Of a stretch of 64,000 nucleotides of DNA, positions 43,701 through 55,700 are shown in pieces. Every line of letters starts with the position of its first letter. The stretch's first letter is position 1. The translations under genes and the position numbers were made by a program. Source of the stretch: Fratercula arctica. Its lineage: Eukaryota; Chordata; Aves; Charadriiformes; Alcidae. Below the pieces are notes generated by a model that did not search any database, had not been told where the DNA came from, and was given only the letters and a program-made list of their open reading frames with translations. The stretch is from NCBI GenBank assembly GCA_947846985.1, contig CANTUZ010000003.1, forward strand, positions 54,756,096-54,820,095, in the 5' to 3' direction.

Positions 43701-46700
43701 TAGTTAAAGATGTCCCTGCTTTTACTGCAGGGGGGTAGGACTAGATGACCTTTAAAGATCCCTTCCAACCCAACACATTCTATGATTCTATGATTTTAGT
43801 CTGGGCTTTGCAATAGGCCTCCAAGCGCCTGGCTGCAATGTTGCACATGACCTACCAACCTCAGTACCGGTGTATGGTGACTTTGCACTGTCGGATGCTG
43901 AACCTCATATAGAAGAGTGGAAAAGGCCTCAGCTGTTTTTGTTTGAGTCTTTATTTAAGAGAGATCTCTGAAATGAATGTGGCTGTTCTTCTTTGGTCTG
44001 TTGCAGGAGATACAGAGCTTGCTCACTAACTGGAAGGGGCCAGACCTCACGAGTTATGGGGAGCTGGTGTTAGAAGGAACATTTCGCATTCAGCGAGCCA
44101 AAAATGAGCGCACGTTGTTCCTCTTCGACAAGCTGCTGCTAATTACAAAAAAGAGAGACGAGATGTTTGTATACAAAGCTCACATACTGGTATGCTGGAG
44201 AGCAGGTGGTCACGCGCTGACTCTGGGTTTCCCCAAAACTCCTCCATGACTCACATCGTTGCCTCTTTTTGTTGCAGTGTGGGAATCTCATGCTTGTTGA
44301 AGTAATACCAAAGGAACCACTTAGCTTTAGCGTCTTCCACTACAAAAATCCCAAGATGCAACATACTGTCCAGGTATGGCAGAAACCTCCCTGCCCACTG
44401 GGTAACCTGACTGATGACTGTATGTTATTCCTTAGCCTGCATGGTGCAGTCAAGCATTTTCTGATGGTGCTACAATTTATTTTTTATCAGGCAAAGTCAC
44501 AGCAAGACAAGCGCCTTTGGATTCTTCACCTGAAGAGGTTAATTCTAGAAAATCATCCTGCTAAAATTCCTGCCAAGGTAAAAATTAAAAAACCCCACCA
44601 CCTCCTTGTACATGCGTTTAACTTAGAGCAATCTTGTTAGCTGCAAGATGTGTGGCAATTGACAGAAATTTTAGACTCCAGGAGATGAACATGTTGTTTC
44701 CTTATGTCTTTAAAAGTTCCTCAAAATTAATGGGAAAGTTCCACTAAAAGCATTTACAGGGCTTGGTACATGAGTAGAATTAAACTGGGTTAGCAGCATT
44801 GCTGTCCATATTAGGATTTGCCTGCTAAGACATGAGTAATAGAGATGCAATGTCAGAAAGCTTGAGTATACAAAAGCATACCTTAGCTTGATATTGCCTG
44901 TCTGCACGACACCAAGATGCGCTAATTGCAGCATGTGTAGACCTTAATTTTAATCTGTCTTGGTTAGATATCATGGCAGTGAAGCCATTGGCAGCAGACA
45001 CTTCACTTTGCAAATACACCCCCCCCACCCCATCGCAAACCCTGCATCCTTAGCTGGGACATCTGAGCCCTTTCTGCTGAGATAATTAGCAAGCTTTATG
45101 TCAGAGAAAATGAGGGACTGATATCATACTCATAGCTGTAATGTCTTGTAGAAGGGAAACCCTGTCCTTTCATTCGTGAAATCCTGTCTTAGAGCTCCCG
45201 GTGGTGTTTCCCAGTGTAACATATTGCACCTCTCAAAGGGTGTAAACCCGAGTTAACTCTTGTCATGACACAGCAACCACTGACTTGTGTGGAAGCGGGA
45301 TTTTTTTTCTGAATTTTTTTTCCCCACTGAGTTTTACTGCAGGGTTGTTTTGTTTTGTTTTTTTTTCAGTATTAGGTTCACTAATCAGTTTCTCTGACTT
45401 TTTTTTCCCACTGAGTTTTATGCTGTAATGGCTAAAAAATGTTACCTGTGACTGAAGTACACAATGCTGTGCTGTCTTTTTCAACAAAAAGAGAATTATG
45501 GGAGAAAAAAGCCCTAGCACTTGCTATTACTAGTTTTCCTCTTATCTTTTTGTTGACAAAGTTTCTTGAAGGTATAATGTTTATGCTAGTATCCATGCTT
45601 ACAATGTAAATACTCATTGCAGTTTATTAGCTTGTAAAAAGAAATACTACAGCATGATCTCAGCTTTGGTATCAAGATGTTTTTCTTACTACTGATTGGA
45701 TTTTTTCATTTATCTATGGAAAAAATGTGTAATGAAAAATATAACGCCATTTTAGAAAGGAAAACTCTAACCAAATAAATCTCTGAGGTTGTCTGCACAT
45801 TTTGTATTTAATTTTGTTTGTTTTTAACAAACCAGTAGTTGCTAGTTTTGAGACGTCTCCCTGCCCGGATTTTAGAGGATTTATTAGTAGTAGTACGTAT
45901 GTGACGCCTGGTGGAAAATTAGTGAACTGCACCTATAGAAGGCCAAGCAGGTTACGTAGACTATTTTTATTTTGGTTTATTTTCTTACTTATTAGCTGAT
46001 ATGCTTGATCAAACATCCAGGTGATTTTTCCTGTTAAAAAAAAATGTGACAAAATTTAAGCAATCATGAGATGCTTTTTATCTGGGTTCAATCTTACTTA
46101 CACCAAACTACGATTGCTTTTTTTTTAATAGCTGTTCCTCAAGGAAACCCTTAAAGGAAGCCAGATTGATAGTGTTTTCTGTGCTAACAACTTCAGAATT
46201 GAAAAATAATTAAGAAGTAAAGCAATTTGATTTTTAGGGAGGAAATATTCTGTGAATCACAAAAAAACCTTGTGATTCCCGGATACTAGGGCGGGTTTTC
46301 TACCAATCCCAGCAATATGGAGAGGTGTGTCGATGGCTCTGAGTTGTGGGACTTGTAGAGAGGTCTCTGGAGGTTTGTGTCCCTGTGGAGGAGACCCAGT
46401 GTGTGCAGCATGATCTCAGCGCAGCACAGCCCCTGTCTTTGAAGCCAAGGTAGTTTTTGCAGTCAGATGTGCCATCACTGCGTCCCCCCCAAAATATCTC
46501 ACACCGGTGGTGCCATAGGTACGTGCTCCTTCTCTTGCTGTGCCAGCAGGGAGCTGGGCACGCAAGGCGGAGCTGCTCGGTGCAGGGAACAACAGGGTTT
46601 TGTGTGAAGCCCTGAAGATAAGCTCTGGTAAACTCCTCCTCACAAAATTCTTCTTCACATATATAACGTGTCCAGCACATAGAGAGAGACAGAAAGTAAT

Positions 46701-49700
46701 ACTGCTAACCATATTTATTAGTTCAAAAATTAAACTTGCTTTTGTTTACATTTAAACTCACTACTGTGTGTAATATGTGATGTAATTTGTCCTTGCAGCT
46801 TGTAGTTTAACATTTTCATTTGTTATTTTTTCTCTTTCAGGCCAAACAAGCAATTCTAGAAATGGATGCCATACGTAAGTTGGTTCTTTTTCACTTCCAT
46901 TTGTAAAAATGAATAAAACCATCTTCAAAAGTTTGGCTGTAACTGTTGGTTTCACCTGAGATGGAAGAAGGCCAGCCTTATGTTCCTTCAGTTATGATCT
47001 TGCTGGAAAAAAACAAAATTGGGTGCAGATCCTGTGAAGCTGTGTAGACATTGGGCTGGCTGATCCGCAACCAGCAAGTTATGTCGCATGATGAGCACGG
47101 ATGAGGCAGATTAGAGCTTCTGTAAACTCTGGCCACTCTCTTTGGTGTATTCCATACTGACTAAATGTATGATCTTTCCTGTTTTGTAGCATAAGCTCCT
47201 CCTGGCTAGGACCCACTGAAGGGCTAGCAATTAGCAAACGCAGCTTGAAGTACATAGCAGTGTTATGACTTATTTGTGCTGGCAAACCTGCAGCTGGAGG
47301 ACAGCGAGGGAGTCTGCCAGATGCTCACTGCGCTGTGCAAGGCCTCTCTGGAAGGGACACGAGGGAGCCCAGTGCCCCTGTGGTGGCAGCGCGGCTGGCT
47401 GCTCCTGGTGTCCTCTGTCACCCCGCACTCCAGTTAGCACAGCAGCTGTCACAGCAGAAAGCACAGAACAGCCCCAAGAAAACTCCGTGCTGGGACGTAG
47501 CAGGCTTGTGCTTGTGTCTGAAGGGTTTACCTGCGTGTGTGTCCCAGGAGCCAGGGCTGGAGAACGCGTGTGACGCTGCTGTCTGCGCTCTGAGTGCGGT
47601 CCCATCTGCACCGTCCCTGCCGCTGCATCTTCTGCTTGCTGCCTCTGCTGGTGCCGCCTGCGTTAGCTCTTCGTGTTGGCAGCGATCCCTAGGAGTGTAG
47701 GGAAATGAGAACAATAGTCCTGCAATAAAAATGCTGAGGGAGTCTTGGGGTGGAGCAGGCATGTTATTTACTTACATAGTTGTATTGGTCAGGAAGGCCC
47801 TGACTGAAAAACCAGCAACTAAACACGATGATGGCGCATAAACGTTGCTGGGTTAGCTGTCTGGAGCAAGGCACAACCAAATGGGCAAAGTGTTTCCATG
47901 GCCGGGTGGTTGACAGCTACCCTGCAGCAGCACACCGCCTTGCTCATGTTGCTTCGGGCTCTGATGAAGTGCCACTTTGTCAGTCATAGAGGGGTGATGG
48001 CGCTGCCTCCGAAGCGGAGGCGTGTGAAGTGACACCTTTGTCACTCTCTTATTCCTTGTGCCTCTGTTTGTTCTGCAGATCACCCGGGCTTCCACTATAG
48101 CCCCGAGGGAGAAATGAAATCACCGTACCAGCCTAAAGAAGGCACTGCTCCTAACAGAGTGAGAAGGAAATCAGGTGAATAAACTCCTTTACCACCAAGA
48201 TGACAAGAGGGAAAACAGACAGGGTTGTTTAGGGTTGGGGGAGGCTGGGCACTTGGAATTGGTGTTTAGCCTGTACTCCACGCAGATTTAATGCAGCACA
48301 GTAACTGCCAGATACAGGTGGAGTATCTTATTAACCATTTGTTGTTTGTGTGATTTTTTTTTTTTTTTTCATTCACTGCTTGCATTTCATTTCATGGATA
48401 TACGTTCCTAACGATGTATGCATAAAGAACGGTTGGTACTTTCTAATAGACAAAAGAATGCATATGCAGGAAAGCCAGTCATATTATTCAAATCTGACAT
48501 TTCTCTCCCCCCCCCCCAAGCAATTACTGTCTCACAAGTGGTTTCATCCTGATTGTGACAGGCGTGTTATTTCAAAACATGATTACTGTCTTTACTTGAT
48601 GTAATGTCTGTCTTATGGACAGAGTGACACGTCTGCCTTATCTCAACAGAGATTTGAGAGGTGGTTATGCTGACTTTTGGGGTTTTGTTTTCCTCCTAGC
48701 TCAAACATCCATCCAAAATTACTGTTAGTTTCCTCTTCAAGCCATTACAAATGTCTGTGTATTTGGGTGACTTCACATTGGATTCACTGTGTTCCACTCT
48801 CCAGCTATTTAAAGATCGTTCCAATTTGGAGCGTGTAATGTTGTTAGGAATGACTTAAACAAGGTTCATAAGAGTATTGATGTAGTGATTTATTATACAA
48901 CAGCATTTGTGTCTGAAAAACAAGCAAATTTTAATTACTTTTCAGGCATCTTCCTTTGTTTCTGAGGTGAAAGATTGCAATCTTGTTGCTTTGCTTGTAA
49001 AAGGAGTAATACAAAATACTGATCAAATGGCCTCCTATGTAACATTCAGCTTCTAAAGCCTTGCTAAGCTGTTGATACCTCATACATATTTCTCATAGGA
49101 AAACTCAGCAACTTAGAGCGATAGCAGAGATGACCAAGTCTTTTAAAGCAGAAATCTTAACATGGGATGAAAATTTACGTGCGGCTTGTTGTATGGAGGG
49201 CAGCTGCATTAAGAAACATGCATGTTTTTTGGCAACAGCTGTAGGTTTGACACTTCAACAAATACTTTTTTGTGAGGAAATTGGGTGATTAAGAAATGAA
49301 AACGTAGCTTCCCTGGATGGGCTCAGAAGCTTAAACTTTGGTATCCATGTTATAGAAAGTTGGACAAGATGTCCATAACTTTCTCTGGGACTCTGGAGTG
49401 CTTAAACATGTTGTTGTCTTTTTCAGAACCCTCATCTAGAGTCCATAAAGTTTTGAAGTCAAATGGTGAGCTACTTCCTCTACTGTTTATTGACCCAATG
49501 CTTCTGTACTTTCTAGAACAAGTAAAGATGCATCCTTTTCTCCCATAACTTTCCCTAAACACATTGCAGGGTGGGGGGGGAAGCGTGCAAAGAAAACAAA
49601 ATGTTAGTGTTTAACACCTGTTTTTTCACATTTTGGTTCTGGTCCTGTAAACATCCTAGGAACTGGCAACTGAACACACAAGAGTCTTGGCCATTGTGAG

Positions 49701-52700
49701 TAGTTGCCCGTATCATATCAGTGTTGCAAAATCAGGACCTCGAGTGCAGCTCATCCTGTCCCTGTTATATCAGGGCCCCTGTAGGCTGTTTGCTCAATTG
49801 CTACTGCATTTGATTCCCTTTTGGGAATTCATAATTGGGATATCAGTGTAGCAGTAAAATGGATATAGACTGACACCGGTTTGATTATTCATTAATGATG
49901 AAGTATATATTTCTGTTTTCAGATATAAGTCCAGATATGCAGAAGGTAAGCCATTTCTTATATTTCTTGGTTTAGCGCATTCAGATGACTCAGAGCACAG
50001 TATTTACTGTAGAATCTGCATCTTCTTGGTTGTGTTGATTTTAAGAACAGAAACAAAACCATAAATGTTGTTTAGCATCTCCAGTAAGATTATTGAAATG
50101 AAAGCAATAGAAATACAGCTAACTATTTCAGGAATATCTAATAAAGAAAAAAAAAAGACTGATCCTTATATTGGTGGTACTTTACAATACTATAGGGTAC
50201 TTAAAAATACCACTATAATAATGGAAGTTCTGTGTATAAAGATAGTGTTTATTCTTTGAAGCATGTCTTTGCATTTATTAAATAAAACTGGAAAGTTTTA
50301 GCTTATTCTGATACATATCATATGTTTGAATCATGATATATGACCAAACAGAGCCGATACAGCTTAAGCAGATGGAAACAAGCATTTCTAATTTTTACAT
50401 TTTCAGTAAGAATTTGTAATGAAGTTCCCAGTGCAGCTTGAAAGTTCTCATGTTGAATTTCAGGTTCCTAGGCTTTTATTTGGGATGGAATTTAAAGTGG
50501 GATGCTGTAACACTGAAGCCCATGATTGGGGTGGGGGGTTTTGCATATATTTTTTCAGTTCTAAATATTCTATGGAAAAAATACTGGTTGTTTTACTTAT
50601 TTCTTTATAAATGTCATTTCAGTGCAGCTAACTGAACATTGCCTGTATACTAAAATATCTCTATAAACTTCTAAGCAAAGTTTTGTGGTGGTGTTTTGTT
50701 TTGTTTTGTTTTGTTTTTAAAGCGGATCAGTATTGAAGGAGCCCTATTATCTCAAGCCACCAAACTAGGGTCAAATGAAGCCCTGCTGAATTCTAGGAAA
50801 AAGGTTTCCTTGGAGCCCAGTGGGCTGGAGAGCCAATTTCAAGAGTCCATTGAGCCAGCCTACAGCAGTGATCAGGATGAAAATCTCCAGACTTCTGCTA
50901 CGGAACAGATTGATGCTGATGATGAAGAAGAGTCTGAACAGGTAGGAAAAAGGGGGGGGGGAATGAAATTCTTTTTTCCTGGGGAGGATGGAAGAGGGAT
51001 TAAAATTATCTGTAAAATTAGCCCCTATACAGAAGATTAAATTCCCACTGCTTGAAAGAGATTTTACTTAGCCCTTTAAAGTCCTCAAGCCTAGTTTTGA
51101 CAGAAAGCTATTGTTTTTACCTGTTGCACACAACTCACCTTTCCTTGATTCTCCATCTGATGCCATGACAGAAACCTTTTTAGGCCGCATGCAGAGACAG
51201 GACCTTCAGGTGTCCGATACAGGGACTTGAATATTAAGTTAAGGTTCAGGCACTGCTACATGTGATGTGGCATTTCTTGACCTGCGAGCTGCTGGCAGTA
51301 GATAGGAATGTGTGAACTTTAGTATGAGGTGTTTTGAGTAGGATTTCTGAAGGTGAGAACCTTTATCTCTTACTATTGCACAGTCGTCTGACAGGTGGTA
51401 GGTTTTCCTACTCTGTGTGATATTTCCACACACATGTAGTACTGTTAAAAGACTAAAGCCCTAGTTTTCAAATGTGACTCTATTAAAGAATGTAGATTTT
51501 CGGTTTGTTTAGTTTAGTTGATGGTGAGGTCATATCCTTGTGGGGTCCATTTATTTTGTGATTTATACAAAACCTATTATTGAAATTCTTTTTGAAGCTT
51601 ACTGCGCATTTCCTCTTTGAAATTACAGTATTTGCTTTGTAAATCTTTGATAAAATAGTATCTCATATGAGTGTAGTGCAGTGTCTTGTAATTCTCCCTC
51701 TTCCTGACATGAGTGAGTACAAAAGAATGAGTAAGTGCAGAAGAATACCACTATAAAAATGTATAATAGTAGCTTACTGTTTAATCCTAGGTGTGGCAAC
51801 AATACCTTCTCAGATTCTCCCCATTCCCACCATGCATGTCATTCACTCTGAGTTAATTTGGACACCGCTCAACATATAACATTCTGGCCTTCTGTGGTGG
51901 TGTGGGGTTTTTTGTTTGTTTTCTGTTTTTTTCTGGGAAGTTGGGTAACAGCAATTTTTTTTAGTTTCGACCTCTTCCTGGTTTTCAAGACTACAAGTGA
52001 TAGCAAGACTATCCCTTCCCAATTTCAAAACCAAAAAAACTTTGACAATTGAATTTTTGTGTGACCACCTTCTTCTGTTATAACTTTGGCTACAAGATTA
52101 AAGCCTTTCCCTCATCCAATTTCTATGTATTCTTTTATGTCTATATTTTTATACACGGATTCTGCTTTCAACCCCTTTTGACAATCTGTATGGATTGATT
52201 TCACTTAAGTGGTTTTTGTAAAGAAAGTTTCCTAGGCTCTGAATCATGCTTGTGGCAGCGCTCTCGCTACTCATGAGCATTTTGTCCTCCTGGTGTGGAT
52301 ACCTGTCCTGTTCCAACTGCTGGTAATTCATCTGAACAAGGCTGTACAAAGAACTGTAGATTTTATTACCCCTCCCTTGCTCTTTTTGTTTAAATTACAG
52401 GGAGTGCAGCAAAACTCACTGCAGAAATCAAAAGGGGGAAGAAAAAGGCTTAATAGTCAAGCTGCTGAAAATGTTGAAAAACGGAGAAGTGTTAATCTCA
52501 ACAAGTGTGAAACGCAGGTATATATAATTTTTTTACTTCTGTTTTGCTATGCATCATAGGTATGTCAAAGAAATCTGTGTTTTTCCTAGGTAGACAGATA
52601 AGTCATCTTCTGTTTATGTCATGTATTAATATTCATATCATTGAAATATTCATCTGTATGATGGAAAATGATTCTTTTTGGGGCCAGGGAAAAAAAAAAA

Positions 52701-55700
52701 ACACCACCCCAAACCAATCCGCATTAACTTAAGCCAAAAGGAATTATCTTCCCCTCTCTTTCCCAACCTCTGTCCAGGAACATTTGCAGTGTTCCTCACG
52801 TTAGCATTAGCAGAAGTGTGGCCTTGCTGTAAATTATATCTGCCAGCTGAGCTGGGTGAAAACTTACTCCAAAAAGACAATGAAATTTTCAGTGGCATGT
52901 GCTAGACAGCATAACATACCTTTCTGCTAGGGTTATAGGCAAGGGGAAAGGGAGGAGAACAAACCTTTTGGCACAAGCCCAGAGTCGGATTAGCTTAATC
53001 CAATTGTGAAACTGCAGAGTTAGCATAAAAGGTTTAATCTAACCCCTGCCAAACAAATTTGCCTTTAATTACTCAGGTGTTAGCATGAGCCAGTGTCTTG
53101 TATTTGAAGTAACATGTTATTAAAGGCCAAGAGTAAACTCTGAGCCACAGTAAGGATTAGGAGGCAAAGTAGTCTGGCATTGCCACCTTGGCTCCCTGGC
53201 TGTGTAGCCAGGAGCCTGCTGACCCTGCCCATCTCCATACGACTCCGTGCTCGGGACACCCTGGCGCTACGGCAGTTCTGTGAACGGAGGGAATCGCTAT
53301 ATTATTGCAGCTATTATTGCAGACTGACGTTACTTGTGTATTTCAAATCCCCACAGAGCTCCAAGGACCCCTCAGATGAAGAGTCAACCCAGTTGAATAC
53401 CGACCTTCCATTTTCCTGCGCAGCCAGACAGCCACAGTTGCCTAGACAATTCAGCACACCCCAGAGTAACTCACTAATCATGAATATCCTGGGGGGAAGC
53501 ACCTCTGTCAGAAACATCTGGACTGACCATCAGATCAGGCAGGCGTTGTTTCCCAGCCGACGTCCACCTTATGAGAATGAAGATGATGAAGACGATTACC
53601 AGATGTTTGTACCATCAATGTCTACATCCAATGCTAGCTCAGCTGTCAGTGGAGAAAGGAGGGGTTCTTCTGGGCGTCCATGCAGCTGGCACTTGGGGGT
53701 AGTGCATCAAAACGAGACTTCCAGCCCCACTCGTCACAAAATTGTTAGGCGGGCCAGTAGTGCTGGTGAAAGTAACACGTGTCCAGCCAGCGCAAGGTAT
53801 AAAATCGGGGAGCGCAGTTCTCGAAGGGAAGCGAAGAGAGCAGAGGTGAGCAGCATGAATGCGTATCCCGAATCTTCAGAGGAGCTGACTATTGATGACA
53901 TTGAACACGTTTATGATAATATAAGCTATGAAGACTTAAAGCTGATGGGTCTGACAAGGAGGGAGGAGACAGACCGTGGCCCCCAGAGATCTGCTAGAGA
54001 CTCTCTCTACGAGGCTGAAAACAAAAGCAGCTTAGATTCACCCTCCAAAAAGAGGACAGCAAATCAAAACAGGGCCTCCATTCGTGCTAGTAGGGATGAG
54101 ATCCTACTCAGTAGAGAAGCACCTACTTCAAGTTTGGATGAGCTCAGGATTGTTGAAGACAACATCTATGACACCATAGTGCTTCCAGAAACACCACTAT
54201 TGAATTTTAAATGTGACTCCTTAAAATGCTCTAAAAGGCGGAGTTTTCTGGGCTTGGAAAAAGACTTTGCATGCTGTGACAATCTACGGCAGTTCGTTTC
54301 TGAAGAGAGTCTCCAGTTCAGTGAAGATGAAAGTCCTTACCATCGTGTTCCTGTCGACAATGACTATTTGAGCTTAGTAGATAGCTCCTCCAACTCAGAT
54401 TCACTCTCCCATAAGTCTGCAGCAGATAAACTCTCAGAGGAAGTAGATGAGATTTGGAATGACCTGGAGAACTATATCAAGAAGAATGAAGAAAAGACGA
54501 GAGATCGTCTCCTTGCAGCCTTTCCTGTTTGTAAAGATGATATGCAGGAAAGGTTGCATGCTGGTAGTACACCTGAACTGAGTAAAGATGTAGAGTACTC
54601 ACTATCTACTCTCTCTCTGCCAGAAACTCCTATTTTCCCTAAAACTGTGAAGCCCAGAGCTGCCACCTTAAGCGAGGCTAATCTCAGGCTTGAAGACACT
54701 ACGCCGTGCAAGGAGAACTCTTTTATGAGTCTGAACAGATCTTCCTTCTCTGGCGAGATGCCTTTTGTAGATAGCCCATACGAATCTGCCAATAGTGTTC
54801 TGTCCAATGCACATGCAGAGGGCATGGAAAATGACTTGGCTGTTGTGGATAAAACGAAGAACAGAGTTTTTATGATGGCCAGGCAGTACAGTCAAAAAAT
54901 TAAGAAGGCTAACCAGCTTTTGAAAGTTAAAAGTCCAGAGCAGGAACAGCCAGCTAGCAGACAACAAAAACTGAAACACAAAGATCTTGCTGCCATTCTG
55001 GAGGAGAAGAAACAAGGTGGTCCTGCTATTGGTATGTCAAAAATATTTCTATACAAATGCATTTCTTTAGTGACTTTTAATGAAATTTGTGTACTGAATT
55101 GGAAGATTATGAATTTTCCCCACCTTACTAGTTGAGTATCAGTACTGCTTTTTCTGCGTTACCACTGAAATGAGGTTTCTGTGCCTGCTTCTAACATGAA
55201 TAGTCCTTTATAGCACAATAAATTCTTGTTGTTACTTGATAAAATTGGGAATAAATAGTGGGGTAGTGTCAGGAAAGATCAGTTCAGCTTAGGCTGGAAA
55301 TAGAACTTATGCCTGAAGCACTATTGGCCTCTACAGAAAAGCAGTTATTTCCTTTAATAATTTGATCTTTGGAGTTTGACTTAAAAGGTGCATTTTCAGG
55401 TATGTTCACCTTCTAACAAGTCATGTAGGTTTGCTCATGTACCACCCACATCACACTTATAAACATAAGGAATGGGATCAGATAAGAAAGAGCTGGTCTT
55501 CATGCTCTTTCTAATGAATGTGCAAAGTTGTGGATATGCAACAGCTTTGGAACTATTTTTGTCCGCAGTCAGTTGAAACAAATTGGAGACATGGAGCCAG
55601 TGGACTCCACAGAGTAAAGTGTCGTTCTTGCCTTTTTGTGTTATTTATAAGTAAATCCCTAAATATCTTATTTACCAGGCCATTTTCAGAATGTTCTTTT

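Larger units (their letters stand above)
40214..44006 (+). other. PLEKHG1: PLEKHG1 introns 4, 5 and 6 (between exons 4 and 7)
   Basis: Introns of 507, 1001 and 2002 bp around exons 5 and 6. Intron 6 holds long T-runs (43008-43040) and a CR1 copy (43262-43797). Nothing else recognised. Confidence 0.75.
46875..53356 (+). other. PLEKHG1: PLEKHG1 introns 10 to 15 (between exons 10 and 16)
   Basis: Introns of 1204, 1252, 457, 777, 1459 and 839 bp around exons 11-15. Intron 10 contains a GC-richer patch (about 47270-47700) open in several frames on both strands but without recognisable protein. Intron 11 has a C-run near 48508. Intron 13 ends in (GTTTT)5. Confidence 0.7.

Noticed and set aside
46300..46712. 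Minus-strand 126- and 98-codon frames in intron 9
   Set aside because: No recognisable domain, overlapping frames, no gene context.
47265..47762. Several overlapping open frames on both strands in intron 10
   Set aside because: Locally GC-rich intron sequence; frames on both strands at once and no recognisable product.
53180..53356. In-frame extension upstream of exon 16
   Set aside because: A good acceptor at 53356 with phase match to exon 15 explains the exon; the upstream residues show no family similarity.
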